This document shows, in pieces, positions 22,928-34,700 of a DNA stretch of 64,000 nucleotides. Position 1 is the first letter of the stretch, and the number at the start of each line of letters is the position of its first letter. The DNA is from Larix kaempferi (Eukaryota; Streptophyta; Pinopsida; Pinales; Pinaceae). The stretch is from contig BSBM01000608.1 of assembly GCA_027924585.1 (NCBI GenBank), positions 9,003,501 to 9,067,500 on the forward strand. The letters run 5' to 3'. Position numbers and translations under genes: made by a program. The notes below the pieces were generated by a model. The model ran no database searches and was not told where the DNA came from. It worked only from the letters and a program-made list of their open reading frames with translations.

Positions 22928-23359
22928 ATTGGAGCATTTGAAATGGATGAGTTCATTTTGGATTTAGGCTCAGAAGTTAATGTTCTCACCATGAAGACAT
23001 GGGAACAGATGGGTAGTCCCCATCTTACCAGATCTCCTATCTAGCTAAGACTTGCGAATCAGCAACGAGTTTCTCCATTGGGCAGACTACCCCATGTACC
23101 TATTGATATTGAGGGAGTAAGAAGTTCTGCAGACTTTGAAGTAATCAAAATTCTGGATGACAGTAGAACTTACCCAACACTTTTAGGCATAGACTGGGCA
23201 TTTGATAATTTGGCTGTCATTAATTTGAAGAAAAGACAGATGACCTTTGAAGATGAGCAAATCAGGGTCATTGCACCGCTTGATCCCATTCAAGAACCAC
23301 AATATATTGAACCCATTCGAGCAGAAGAAGAAGCACGCCATATGGAAAGTTTGTACTAG
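22928..23359 (+). pseudogene. Element D aspartic protease
   Basis: In frame with gag after a TAG at 22925. The catalytic loop reads FILDLGSEVNVLT, where D-S/T-G is expected, so the central residue is Leu. TLLGIDWAFDNLAVINL further on is the usual end of such proteases in non-chromovirus gypsy elements. Another TAG lies near 23044 and one at 23357. Confidence 0.75.
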
Positions 23360-23506
23360 ATGACTGCTAGTCATAATGATTATGTCAATCCCACAACAGA
23401 TGGCCATATTAGCTGGTGATGCGATAGCTCGTGCACATCAGACTCAGAAGCAGGACTGGAAAACTAGCAAAATCGCTTACATGAGGTTTCTGCAAGGAGT
23501 TGCACC

Positions 23507-24165
23507 ATGATGAATAAATCCATTCGATGTATTGGCACAGAATTGAATAACACTCCAATCTTTGATGGGTTAACTAAAGTAAGTGAATTCATACATACCT
23601 ATGAACAACAAATCCCAGATGAGCAGTGCATACAAGCATTGGATGTAGCACTGCGCGCTACACCCGCAAGATGGTGGGGTGTGCATAAAGAGAATATTCA
23701 CACATGGCAAGACTGTCACAGATTGATACTGCGCAGATTTCAGGAAACTACAGTAGAAGTGTTGCGCAAATATGATGGACAGAGTGACCCCAGGTCACAC
23801 GTTGAAGCATGTATTCAACAATGGTCAAATATTCCAGAGGATGAGTGGGTTCACCTATTCATCCACACGTTGGATACAGTTCCAAGGAATTGGTACACTG
23901 AAACAGAATTGCGTAGAGGCACTATCACTTGGCCTCTTATGATGGAAAGTTTTCAACTTACTTTCAGCTTTGAGTCAAAACATCCGAGCATTGATCAGGC
24001 TTTAAAATGTATTAAAAAGAAGGTATTTGAACCATGTCCGTTACCAGAATATTCTCAACCAGATTGGGTTGTCCAGATGGAACATGCCCTGGAATGCTAT
24101 AATTTCACCACTGGTGAAGAGGAAGATGATCCTCGCAACATCAATATTCCAGAAACAGAAGGGAC
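23507..24165 (+). pseudogene. Second gag-like domain between protease and RT
   Basis: A frame of about 250 codons, again in phase with gag. It contains NTPIFDGLTKVSEFIHTYEQ, VALRATPARWWGVHKENIH, CHRLILRRFQETT and WVHLFIHTLDTVPRNWYTE. The pattern (target-binding start, an ALxxxAxxWW helix, then W-x-x-L-F-like RRF) is that of a retrotransposon gag core, and it resembles the first gag at 21275-21690 in layout. It is followed by EGTCKAL, where the frame shifts to RT. The order PR, gag-like, RT is unusual. The call rests on motif spacing only. Confidence 0.6.
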
Positions 24166-25137
24166 GTGCAAGGCCCTCAGCTTGATATCCCTGCCATTAC
24201 AGAACACATCAAGCTCAAGAAGATTAACATTGGTACAGAAGCCAAACCCAAGTTTGCTTCTATAGGAGATTATTGGGATGATGAAACTATTGGCCATATT
24301 ACATATTTAATACGTAACTACCAGGATATCTTTCCCACCAAGTTTATAGAAATGAAAGGCATCTTAGGAGATTTAGGAGTTATGCACATACCTTTGAAAG
24401 CAGACACCAAGCCAGTAAAACAACGCCCGTACAGGTTGAACCCGCGATATAAAGAAAAGGTTAGAGAAGAAATTGATAAGATGCTCGCAGCAGGTATTAT
24501 TGAGCCAGTAGAGGAAAGTGATTGGATTAGTCCTATGGTGGTACAAGAGAAAAACGCAAAAGGTGAAATAAGAATCTGCATGGACCTGCGCAAGCTAAAC
24601 GATGCATTAGCGCATGATCCATTTCCTACTCCCTTTACAGACGAAGTGCTTGAAAATGTTGGAGGACAAGAGGCTTACTCCTTCACTAATGGCTTTTCGG
24701 GATACCATCAGATCAGAATCCATCGAGAAGACCACCATAAGACCACTTTTGTGACTGAATGGGGCTCATTCCAGTATATGGTAATGCCCTTTGGTCTTAA
24801 AAACGCACCTGTTATCTTCTCTAGAGTCGTTGTTGCTGTTTTTAAAGAATTCATTCATAAGTTTCTAGAAGTCTATTTTGATGACTGGACTGTGTTTGGT
24901 TTACTAAAGAACCATATAGGGAACCTTCACATGATGTTAGAAAAATGTAGACAGTATCAGATTTCCCTTAATTTGAAAAAATGTATTTTCTGTGCTCCTT
25001 TTGGTATTCTGTTGGGTCATATTGTATGCAGACAAGGACTCCTGATGGATCCTGCGAAGGTTGCCATCATTGCTAACTTACCTGCGCCCAACGCAGTCAA
25101 ACAATTGCGCACTACATTGGGACATACAGGGTACTAA
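24166..25137 (+). pseudogene. Element D reverse transcriptase
   Basis: It begins in a new frame relative to gag. Motifs in order: IPLKADTKPVKQRPYRLNP, IIEPVEESDWISPMV, IRICMDLRKLN, NGFSGYHQIRI, PFGLKNAPVIFSR, and the catalytic loop VYFDDWTVFG, then LGHIVCRQG. This polymerase copies the element RNA into DNA from the tRNA primer. The YFDDWTVF form separates it from the VFIDDILVYS of chromoviruses. The frame ends at TAA 25135, within the conserved HTGY segment. In the second palm motif, the Asp of the usual DxFSGY is Asn (NGFSGY), which would weaken the enzyme. Confidence 0.93.
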
Positions 25138-25713
25138 AGAAAATTTATCAAGGGTTATGCAAAGATAATTGCGCCTATGGAAAGATTGCTGAAAAAGGAT
25201 TCGAAATTCCAATGGACAGAAGAATGCCGACAGAGCTTGGATATACTTAAAGAAAAGATGACCACTGCGCCTATTCTATTTTTCCTAGACTGGAGAAAAC
25301 CCTTTCATGTTCATGTAGATGCTTCTTCCATAGCATTGGGGGTTGTGCTTACACAACCGGGAAAAGGAGGTATCGAACACCCCATTGCTTACTCTAGCAG
25401 AAAGCTGTCCACAGCTGAGAAGAACTATACCACTACAGAAAGAGGACTAGCTATGGTGTCTGCCTTACAGAAGTTCAGACAATATCTATTGGGCGCTCAT
25501 TTTAAAATGTATACTGACCATTCTGCTTTGAAGTACTTGGTTAATAAGCCAGTGTTAGGGGGAAGAATTTGCAGATGGCTACTGCTCTTCCAGGAGTATG
25601 ATTTTGAGGTTATTGTGAAGCCAGGTAGATTGAATGCAGGACCCGACCATTTATCTAGGATAGAGTCAGGGGACGAACCTACAAATTTGGAGGACAATCT
25701 GCCTGATGCGTAG
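25138..25713 (+). pseudogene. Element D RNase H
   Basis: Same frame as RT. Catalytic acids are all present: FHVHVDASSIALG, then TTTERGLAMVSALQKFR, then MYTDHSALKYL, then AGPDHLSR. The connection to RT (KFIKGYAKIIAPMERLLKKD) is also conserved. A TAG at 25711 ends the frame, but the phase continues into the integrase zinc region. Confidence 0.92.
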
Positions 25714-27011
25714 CTATTTTCTATTCAAGCAACAGATGAATATTATTCCGATATTCTTGAGTTTCTCACTACAGGGCAAGCGCCAGTTGAGTTTACAATC
25801 CAGCAGAAGAAGAAACTTGTTGTCAAAGCCGCAGACTTCACTTTGATAGCAGGCCAGCTCTATAAGTTGGGCCCTGATGAAGTCTTACGCAGATGCATTT
25901 TACCGCATGAGAATAACTCCATCATCGTAGAAGCACACTCAGGAATTGCAGGAGGCCATTTCGCAGGAAAGCCGACTACGTAGAAGATCTTAGCCGCAGG
26001 TCTTTGGTGGCCAACATTCAAAAGGATACTAAGGAATTCTGCAAATGTTGCGATGTGTGCCAGCGAACAGGAAAACCTTCAAGAAGAGATGAAATGCCGC
26101 TAAGACCCCAGATAACAGTGCGTGCTTTTGATAAGTGGGACATTGATTTCATGGGACCTATCAACCCACCAAGAAAGAGAACCGGCGCAAGATACATCAT
26201 CACAGCTACTGAATACTTCACCAGATGGGCTGAGGTGAAGCCAGTTAAGAACTACGACGCTGCCACTACCATGCAATTCATTTTTGAGAACATTGCCACT
26301 AGATTTGGGTTTCCATTGATTCTAATGAGTGATTAGGGCACACATTTCCTGAATGATACTATAGAGGCCCTTACTGAAGAATTCCACATTAGTCACCATA
26401 AGAGCACACCCTACCACCCTCAAGCTAATGGTACAGTGGAGGCATTCAACAAGATTCTCGAGAATGCCCTGACCAAGATCTGTAATCAACAAAGAGATGA
26501 TTGGGACCTTAGAGTCACATCTGTGTTATGGGCTTACAAAACCACATGCAAGAAACTAACAAGTCACACACCTTTCAGTTTGGTGTATGGACAAGAAGCA
26601 GTTATGCCCATGGAATACATTGTTCCCAGTCTCAGAATTGCGCAAATTATAGAAATAGCAGATACTGATACTATGAGTGAAAGACTCTCACAATTGCTTT
26701 CCTTAGAAGAAGACAGACTTTTAGCCGGATTCCATCAACAAGTGCAGAAGGCAAGACAGAAGGCTTGGCATGACAGGCATATTAAGAATAAAGTCTTTCA
26801 AGAAGGAGACTTCGTACTCTTTTATGATAGTAAATTCATCAAGTTTCCAGGCAAGTTTCGTGTACATTGGTTAGGCCCTTTTCAAGTGACGAAGATAACA
26901 AAAGGAGGAGCAATCCAACTTGCGAAGCTTAATGGAGAATTGCTGCCCACAATGATTAATGGGAGTCAGCTCAAGCTTTATTGCGATGGCCACTCCGCCC
27001 TGTCGACTTAA
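25714..27011 (+). pseudogene. Element D integrase
   Basis: The HHCC zinc module is split: EAHSGIAGGHFAGKP lies in the RNase H frame (TAG at 25979), then WWPTF and, after a one-base shift near 26010-26020, CKCCDVCQRTGKPS. The core has the first Asp in DIDFMGP, the second in LMSD-stop-GTHF (TAG at 26333 in place of the usual Gln) and the Glu in [10 protein letters not shown]. The C-terminus has [19 protein letters not shown] and [10 protein letters not shown], a GPF-type module, and no chromodomain. Confidence 0.9.
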
Positions 27012-27407
27012 TGAATTGCTAAAGAAGTGCAGATGCCCAGTGTAGTTGAAAGACGCATCGCACTTATCATAGTCTACACGAAAATCGTGAGACACTTTCA
27101 GTATCTGGCTTCCCGTGCAGTTCCTTGAAACATCCGCGCATGTCAATAAAGCCTGTTTGGAGGGAGCCTATTTTGTTCTCTTGCGAAGTTTTTCCCCGCG
27201 TTGTCAAACCGTCGCTCTTGCGGAGTTCCCTGTTGCCAATTTTCCGCTTGAGGAGTTCTCCTCGCCGTGGAGCCCTCCATGTGCAGTCAGAGCCCGTCCA
27301 TCGCAATTAATGCACCGCAGAGGCATGGGGGTAGGGGGGTTGTCAACTCATGCATAGGCGCCTACGATTATTAGCCCCACTTGTCCGCATTTACTACCGC
27401 CTTTAGC
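27012..27407 (+). other. Element D spacer between integrase and third ORF
   Basis: About 400 bases without a convincing frame, relatively GC-rich, after the integrase stop. It leads into the TATA and splice-acceptor candidates described next, so it may hold the upstream control region of the third ORF. Confidence 0.5.
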
Positions 27408-27415
27408 TATAAATA
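27408..27415 (+). promoter_or_regulatory. Internal TATA box upstream of element D third ORF (candidate)
   Basis: TATAAATA followed by CCCCGCAC lies 184 bases before the first ATG of the third ORF (27592). This would suit an internal promoter for a separate mRNA. An alternative is splicing: TTATTATTTTCAG (27482-27494) is a good acceptor between the TATA and the ATG. Both are predictions. Confidence 0.45.
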
Positions 27416-27591
27416 CCCCGCACTCGTATGTGTTTAGGTTAATTTTCTAGAGTTGTATAGTGTCTTGTTTGAGAATCTAAGTTATTATTTTCAGATCCGT
27501 GTCGTGCAGACTGCTCCCTTTGTTTTCAGCGTTCATATCCTACGTTATTCTACCATTTGTCTGTTCGAGTGCTTGTTGTGTATACCGGTTC

Positions 27592-29285
27592 ATGACGAAG
27601 AACCTGTCAACTGAAGAAGTTGTTCGTCAATTCAAGCACAGAGGCTTACATTTTTGCATGGCTACCCCGGTGACGACCTCGGCTTACACGCATCCTGGTT
27701 GGACTGATCCCAGACAATCCCCAGGCACAAGGGCATTTCAGCAGCAACAGCCAGACGAACCCGTTTCAAAGCCTTTTCCCACTATGGTTAATTACATTCT
27801 CCACGTCCAGATGATGCACCCGAGGTGCATATTCCGAAGAATGCGAAGTATCTGATTTCGCTGCCACCAATGGCGGAAATCGTGCGAGAAGAAGGGTCCC
27901 TGCTTGGACACCTTCCACTAGTTAAGTTTTCTGACTTCAACTTGGGAGACTACAGAACGTATCCTCAGTTTGCACCGGATCGCTATCTAACGGTAGTCCA
28001 TAATCCCGCTAGAAAGGTTGATGAATTCGTCCCGAATGAATTTGCAGCAAATCTCGAGAGGCCTGGGCTGTTGAACCTGTTGAAGCTACTGCACTTCGGG
28101 CATAGAAATGAAGTCAATGCAGTTGTTAAGGCCCTGCTATCCTATGTTCATGGTGGTTATCTTTGGCTGGGGACTCCAATCGATTTGAATGTGGACTTGA
28201 TTCATCGTATTACCGGCCTATCTAAGGTTGGTAAGGACCCCAATGTTCATTTTGTTGGTAAGGATAAGGACAGAAAGTTGGCTGCACAGCTGGTGCATAA
28301 ATACAACCTTACAAGAGGAGTTCGGGCTTATGACCTCACTATAGTAGAAGACGAAGCACTTATATTTACAGGAAGTCTGCTCGCAGTTAGACTTCTCACA
28401 AAGTGCAAACCGAAGGAAGTTACTGGAGCTGTCGTGGAACTCGCCATCGCAGCTGTGGAGGGAGAATAGTACAACTGGTCCCTCTTCCTCCTCAATTCTT
28501 TCTTGGAAGACTGTCGGAACATCCAAGATAACCCCGGTCAGTTGTTCCATTTTTCTTGGCTTTTAATTTTATGCGCCTTTGTCGGGTGGAAGGAGCCTCC
28601 GAACACTCAGTTCCTTCCGCGCTGCGCAGGAGAGGTTGCAGGGATGCGCTATGTCAACCTCTGGGATTCTAGTAATCCCGCGAAGCGCAAGATGAACCGC
28701 GCCGTGTTCTGTGAATATTACCATCTCCTCAAAGATACCATTCAGGAAATGCTGAGGCTGAGTGAGGAGACAACACAAATCTATGGAACGAAGTTGGTTT
28801 TTTCTGCCAATTTACATGAAATTTACTTCCGCCCTTGCGGAATTCAAGAAGAATGGGCCGTAGGCCTCTACCGTATGACTACTCAGCATGTTGAAGAAAC
28901 TGTGAAGTCTTTTCTAGATGAATGGAGGCAGGCCGCTGAAGTCACTGCCGCAATGCCACCCCCTGATGCACGAGAGAAAGATAAAGGAAAGGAAAAGGCC
29001 GCGCAGAAGACTGATGAAGGTCCGGCAGGACCACCTCCAAAGAAGCAGAAGCTGTCGCACCCCGCAGAAGCGACAGGAGATTCGTCTAAGACCCTTGCCA
29101 TGGGGTTCAACCAGTACTTGAAGGAGCAATTTCATGAGCTGCGGACCTCGCAAGCTCACATCAGAAGTGCTCTGGACCTGCAGCTCGTGGAGTTGAAATG
29201 TCTCGCAGGAAGAGTTGTGCAGACCCATACACCAGCATCCGGTTCGCAGACGTCGCAGGCATCTACAAGCACCGAGCGGGTTTAA
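27592..29285 (+). pseudogene. Element D third ORF, N-terminal region and basic linker
   Basis: From ATG 27592 (MTKNLSTEEVVRQFKHRG), a one-base shift near 27822 leads to the main frame at 27825-29285, with a TAG at 28467. Conserved-looking blocks are LGDYRTYPQFAPDRYL, WLGTPIDLNVDLIHRITGL, KCKPKEVTGAVVELAIA and YNWSLFLLNSFLEDC. Their layout resembles proteins encoded by extra ORFs of other plant LTR elements, but I cannot name the family with confidence. A charged linker (KEKDKGKEKAAQK) precedes PPKKQKL, a likely nuclear localisation signal. No signal peptide or membrane anchor typical of an envelope protein is visible. Confidence 0.6.
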
Positions 29286-30340
29286 GTACTTGCAGAGAGG
29301 CATACTGTCGTTCACATCCCGCCTACAGGTATGACATTCCCGGATCCTTTGGCTACAACCCAGGTAAACACGATTGGCCCTATTGAGATAAATTTGTCAT
29401 TGATTTTGATAGAAACTTTGCAGTTAGTGCAAGAGCAGGTCTCTATTGAACTGAGAGCTAGATAGCTCTCCACATTCCATGCAAACCAAAGACTGCAATT
29501 GCAGGAAATAGAGCTGAAGGCAGGCTATAGGAACATCTCTGAGCAGCTTGCACTTTACGAGGCACAAGACACTGGGATAAGAAATGTAGTTGATGAAATC
29601 GCCCAGGAGCTGCCGGCCTGGCAGATTCAACCAGACCTTCCTCTGGTTGGGAAAGTGCAAATTATTGGCAGAAGGGTGAAATCCCTAGAGTAGGAAATAG
29701 TTGCTATGGCTGAGGACCATAGAACGCAGATCGTCGAGTTGGAAGCTCGTGTCGCGGCACCTCCTATAGATGAAAGGCAGGAACAATTTGAAGCACTGCG
29801 CATAGCTTCCACGAAAAATGAAGTGTAGAGCAGATGAAGCCCAGAACCTCATGACGCAAGCTATGGAGGCTTGGGCTGAGCTTGAGAAGCTCCCTTTCAA
29901 ATTCGGCCTTTTGGAGTAGGTGTAAGCAGCAGAACAGTCCCTAACTATTCTGAGTGAAGAAGCTAAGGCCTTAGAAGGATTAGCAAAAATGAGGAAAATG
30001 AGCGAAGTGCGCAGAGTACAATAACAACTCCACAAGCTCAGAAATGAAGATGCTAATCTCACCAATAGCATTCAGCCATTTATGGATGAATACGATGAAC
30101 TTGCTACCCAAGCCGAGGCAAAGATCAAAGAATTTGCTGAATCTCAACAGTTGGTTGATGGCATAACTAAAGAAGAAGCCAGTTCAGATATGGTGCAGAT
30201 AGCTGCGGAGTGCGTGGATGAAATGGACTCCGCTATTGCGCAGTGGAAGAAAGCATTTGCTGCGACCCAAGCAAATGCAGACGCGCAAGTAAAGCGACCA
30301 CACGCTAGTGCAAGTGGCTCGGGGACGAGCCACACGTAAG
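29286..30340 (+). pseudogene. Element D third ORF, coiled-coil C-terminus
   Basis: After a TAA at 29283, several frames joined by TAG stops and small shifts keep long helical, Glu/Lys/Ala-rich sequence: AQDTGIRNVVDEIAQELPAW, AEDHRTQIVELEARVA, LSEEAKALEGLAKMRKM and DELATQAEAKIKEFAESQ. The pattern is of a coiled coil ending in a Ser/Gly tail (ASASGSGTSHT) and stop at about 30340. The 3' LTR starts 12 bases later. Overall architecture (folded N-terminus, basic linker, coiled coil) parallels the ORF in the LTRs of element C. Confidence 0.55.
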
Positions 30341-30343
30341 TGT

Positions 30344-30351
30344 TAGGGGCC
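30344..30351 (+). other. Element D polypurine tract (short)
   Basis: TAGGGGCC immediately before the 3' LTR. It is short but placed exactly where the plus-strand primer should be. Confidence 0.5.
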
Positions 30352-31746
30352 TGTTGGAGCATAGGCCACAGCTATGGTAAAGCTACGAATTTTGAGGAAA
30401 AAGCACTAAGTGTTGAGGGGAAAGTGCTAATTTTGAGTAAGCACCAATTTTGGGCAGAAGTGAACAGTGCGCAGTATGGCACCAGATGGACGAGCTCAGC
30501 GTAGATTACGAACCAGAAATCGTGGAGCTCATGCGTACATGTCAAAGGAGAGTGAATGTGGCCGAGTAGAAAGCTCAGCTACCACAATAAATGAAGCGAT
30601 GGAATAGAGGGCTCAGCTACCCTCATTAAGGATAAGTACAGAAGTTATGGTTGCTCTGACCAAGGAAGAGCAACGGACCAAAGCATTGAAGGTGAAGGAC
30701 AAGGAGCAGTGAACGATGAAGCGGCGCCCATACCCGCAATCTGCGCCGGAAATCACAGAGTCTGCAGGAAGCGATGACATGACTGCAAGCGGTGCCTATA
30801 GTACACCTAGCCATGTCCGTAGTTAGGGTTTTTGGGGATTACTGTTGGGAAAGGCCCACAGTTTTGTAAAGGTGCGACCTTCAGGGCCACCTATATATAT
30901 GTGTAATTGTAAAGGGAAGAAGGTTAGATGTTGGATACGTTAGAGAGGTGATAGCTGTAGAGCTAGTCACTGAGTTGCAGACAGTCTCAGTTGAAGTCTG
31001 AGTCATTGTAATCTTTGTATAAGAAGAGAATAGATCTAGGAGAAGGGCCCCCAGCTGTGTGCGTGGAGTTTCCCGGAAAGATCTAAGGCTGCAGCTGTGT
31101 GCGTAGCAGGACTGTGTAATTCGCATTTTGAGATAATATAAGATACAGTTCCAGTGAATGTGATTTCCCTGTGGAGGCGAACTACATAATTCTCGTTGTT
31201 ATGATGCTGTGTTGTGTGAATGCATGTTTATGTTTACTATCTGTGTTTACATGAATGTTTCGTTGTCTTTATGAATGAGTATATAAAGCCAGTCCTTGAA
31301 GCTCCCTAAGAAGTTATATTCGCACACTATCGAAGGAGTCGGTAAGAGCACTATTGTCGTGGCGCGTAAGGAGTTCGTTGTGCGTTGTGGTGTGAGTGCA
31401 GAAGTAATACAGCGTGTAGCGGACGTAGCAGGTAACTGCCTCGTGCGCAGGTGCGGAGGTTCCACGCAGCTAGGCTAAGGCGAGTAAGCTCCAGCGCTGT
31501 TGCGCTGTATGACCTGTGAAAGAATCAGACGCTCCATTCAAAAGTTACTGCGGAAGGAAGGAAGAGAGAAGACTGTGGATTCCACACCGCCCTGGTTAAG
31601 GAAACCTGATTCCTTAGCCCCCCCATAGCCACTTCGGGTAAGACCTCGGGCTACTGCGCAGCTCGTTTCCAAAAGGGCCAGTGCGCCAATGGGTGTTTGT
31701 TGCTGCACCTCCTTAAAACCCGGGTCTGTCCAGAAAACAGCCAACA
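30352..31746 (+). repeat. Element D 3' LTR
   Basis: 1395 bases, the same length as the 5' LTR, starting TGTTGGAGCATAGGC and ending AGCCAACA. It is followed by CCTAT (31747-31751), the mutated target duplication, and then by element C LTR sequence. Confidence 0.97.
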
Positions 31747-34700
31747 CCTATCAAAACACCTGCTCATCTCTACCAACGTTATTCAAAATAGCTCAAAAGA
31801 TTACACAGAGCAATATATTTTTCTCCAAAAAAGTTTTCAACCATTCTCATTTCAAGTACATAGCATATATAGCTGCCTAGAGTTTGAGGCTTGACCTATT
31901 CGTACTTGAAAATAGTTACAACAAAATGCCACCTCATCAAGACATATTCGCCACTATAAAAAATGGGTGAGTAGGCCTAATTGTTTTCTTTCACATTTAC
32001 CAGTCTTCTTGCAGAATGACAACTAACCTTAAGATAAAAACAAAATATATAAGTAAAGCAGTTGCACCGGCTAGCTATTCGCAATAGCCGCCTCAAAAAT
32101 ATTACAAATTACTTTTTAAAATGGGAATATCTTTGAAGTCTTTGAAAATAACAACAATTCTTTGAAAGTAAAACTAACAACTACCGAGGAGCATGAAGTA
32201 AGTATTTCATCTTCCCATACTTCTCCACATAACCCTATTGATCAGCCATGACGCTCTCATGCAGCACCATTTATTTCACTAGTAGTCTCAGCTCCACGTT
32301 CTCTTCACTTGACAGGATAGGGGCTCCTTCACTTAAGATCTTTAGCAGATTCATGATCTCGAAATTCTCAACAACCTTCTCCAATAGTATTTTTCCTGTA
32401 AGAATCTGACTTAGCCTCTGGAACTTTTCATGATTCATCTTTATGGTGCACAGCAGGTTCTTGTAGTTGTTGTGCAAGATACGCTCATTATCTTCATTCC
32501 AAAAGGAGGGTACACCCTTTTGGAAGACCTTCTCAAACTTTCTCTTTACATCAACAACCTGATCAGACATTGCTTCACAGTGGGCCTCGATATTCTCTGC
32601 ATGAGCATACTTGCCTAGCATCTTCCTTGCCTAGGAAATCATAGCCACTCTGTTATTGATATCCAATGCAACTAGTTTTTCTTCTGATAAGGGCCTCAAA
32701 AAATCTATAGCGTCTCGAGCTATCTCTTTGGGGATTAGGCCCAGATTATCTTGTGGTGATGTGCAATGTTTCAAAGCCTTCTTTATCGCCTTCTCTCTGG
32801 CACCTATGGAGATTAAGCAAGGCCTGAGATCGGTGGATGTCGTTGTGATTCTATCCCAGGTCATGATCCTGCATGTCTGCATCGGGATTTCCCCAATTAC
32901 CTGGGACACAAACCTTCGATTCGTTTCCACCAGTCCCTTATTCTGCTTCTGCAACCCCTTTTTTTCTTCCTCCATTTGTGTGTTCTTCTGTTCTAATTTC
33001 AGAGCCCTTTCCTTTAGTTCTTTAATTTCTACCTCCTTCAGGATGACCTGAGACATAGCCCATGAAAGGGTGTCAACGCTATTTTCATCTACATCTTGAC
33101 TTACCTTTGATGGCCACGTGCCCAAAATGGGCAAGTTATCTTTCAGATCCTCAACTTGCTTTTCCAAACTCAGCTTCTCTTTCTCCTAATCTACTCTTTT
33201 CTCAGCCAACTTCAACAATTATGCTCGACTTTCACTGAGCTCTTTGGCTAGGGCCTCTTTCTCCTGCTCTAGTTTAGACACTTCGGGAGCCTAAATTAAT
33301 TGAGTGCTTGAGACCTTCACCCTCTTTTGCAATGTTTGTATTAAGATTTCTTTCTCTGCCAGCAACTGTTTGGTAGCTTTGCCACCACCGTCACTAGCAA
33401 CCAAATCAAGCTGTAATTTCTTAACCTGCTGCTGGTGGGATTTGCTTCCCAGCTTCTCCTATTTCAACTGGGCATCCATCTTGCTAACAATTCCCTCTAA
33501 CTTCTCGACTCTCAATACTGCCTGTATATAGTCTTCATAGATAACATCCCCGATTTTCTTATGTAATTGGACCTCATCAGGGGCTGATATGTTTTTCAAA
33601 TCATATTTCACCTCAGTTAAACTGCTAGGTGTAGCCACTGCCACATTTAGAATGCCTTCTTTTATATTTCGGCTAGTCACCAGAGCAACATTAGACTTCA
33701 ACAGGCTCCTAGCCTTGTGTAGCAAGTTATATATAGACTAAGCGGAAGCGTACTTGCTCTGAGTATACTGTTCAAACATCTCATCTCTCGACGAGAACTT
33801 GCTTGTGTCCCTGCTTTCCCAGGCTTCCTGGAAATTGTATTCTAATACCTATACACTAGGGATTTGAATTTCCCCCTCTTTACCACCTTCTCTATCCATA
33901 AAAACATCTAAATCAAGCTGTGTTCTAGCTGATCCCTGATCCTCAGTTCTGAGTCTCTTTCCTCCCTCTTCATCATATTCATCCAGGATTTACTGCAGAC
34001 TTCTTTTCTCTCCCACTTCCGCAACCCTAGGTACAGTCTCCACCTCTATCGCCGCTTCTAGCAACGTGAGATCTTCTCCCTGTAAAATAGGTGATGCTTC
34101 TGCCTCGGGCTTGTACTGCAACAGGTTCTTTCTGCCTGACAACCCCTCCCTCCACCTCGTTGTGCTCAAACCCACTAAGGTAACTTAATTTTTTTCTTTC
34201 ATAAATAATGTGACAAGGGTCGTAGTCCATGGCAATATCCTTTTTGAATTCCAACTCTTCTAACAAACTCCACACCTCCAAAACAGCCTCCTTACTCTTT
34301 ACAATAAACGGACTGAAGGCCCAAGGATACTTTAAATCGACTCCCTTTCTGAACTTTGAAGAATTTTCCTCTTCTAGGGTTAACTTATGCCTGATAAATT
34401 CTAAAGAAAAAACCCTTAATGTTAAGAATGCGGGTAGTATGTAGAGCTCTTGCACAAACCCATACAACCTAATGAGAGTAGAGTCTTTTAATAAAAACCA
34501 GTCCCCCACGGTGACCTTTTTTAACTGCAATAAAGTCTTCATTTCAGGCAAGACCCTTGCCATCGCTTCCCCAAAAAATAATTTGTACAATACAGACAAC
34601 ATAGAATTCATGTAATTAAACATGTTTTTCTCCAGAGTCCCGACATAAAATTCTAGTGCAAAATGAAATCCGTTCTGCTTACTGACCATGATTAGCTTCA

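Larger units (their letters stand above)
18861..31746 (+). mobile_element. Element D: Ty3/gypsy element with third ORF, nested in element C
   Basis: A plus-strand element bounded by two 1395-bp LTRs that start TGTTGG and end CCAACA. Flanks are CCTGT (18856-18860) and CCTAT (31747-31751), a five-base duplication with one later change. The uninterrupted target is seen in the other LTR of element C near 43780. Internal order: an N-terminal gag region, gag core, four zinc knuckles, protease, a second gag-like domain, RT (YFDD), RNase H, integrase, then a third ORF. It is not a chromovirus. The RT resembles Tat/Athila-side elements, but the clade is not settled. Confidence 0.94.

Noticed and set aside
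27592-30340. Third ORF of element D as an envelope gene
   Set aside because: Position fits, but there is no signal peptide, membrane anchor or fusion-type hydrophobic stretch, and there is a nuclear-signal-like PPKKQKL.
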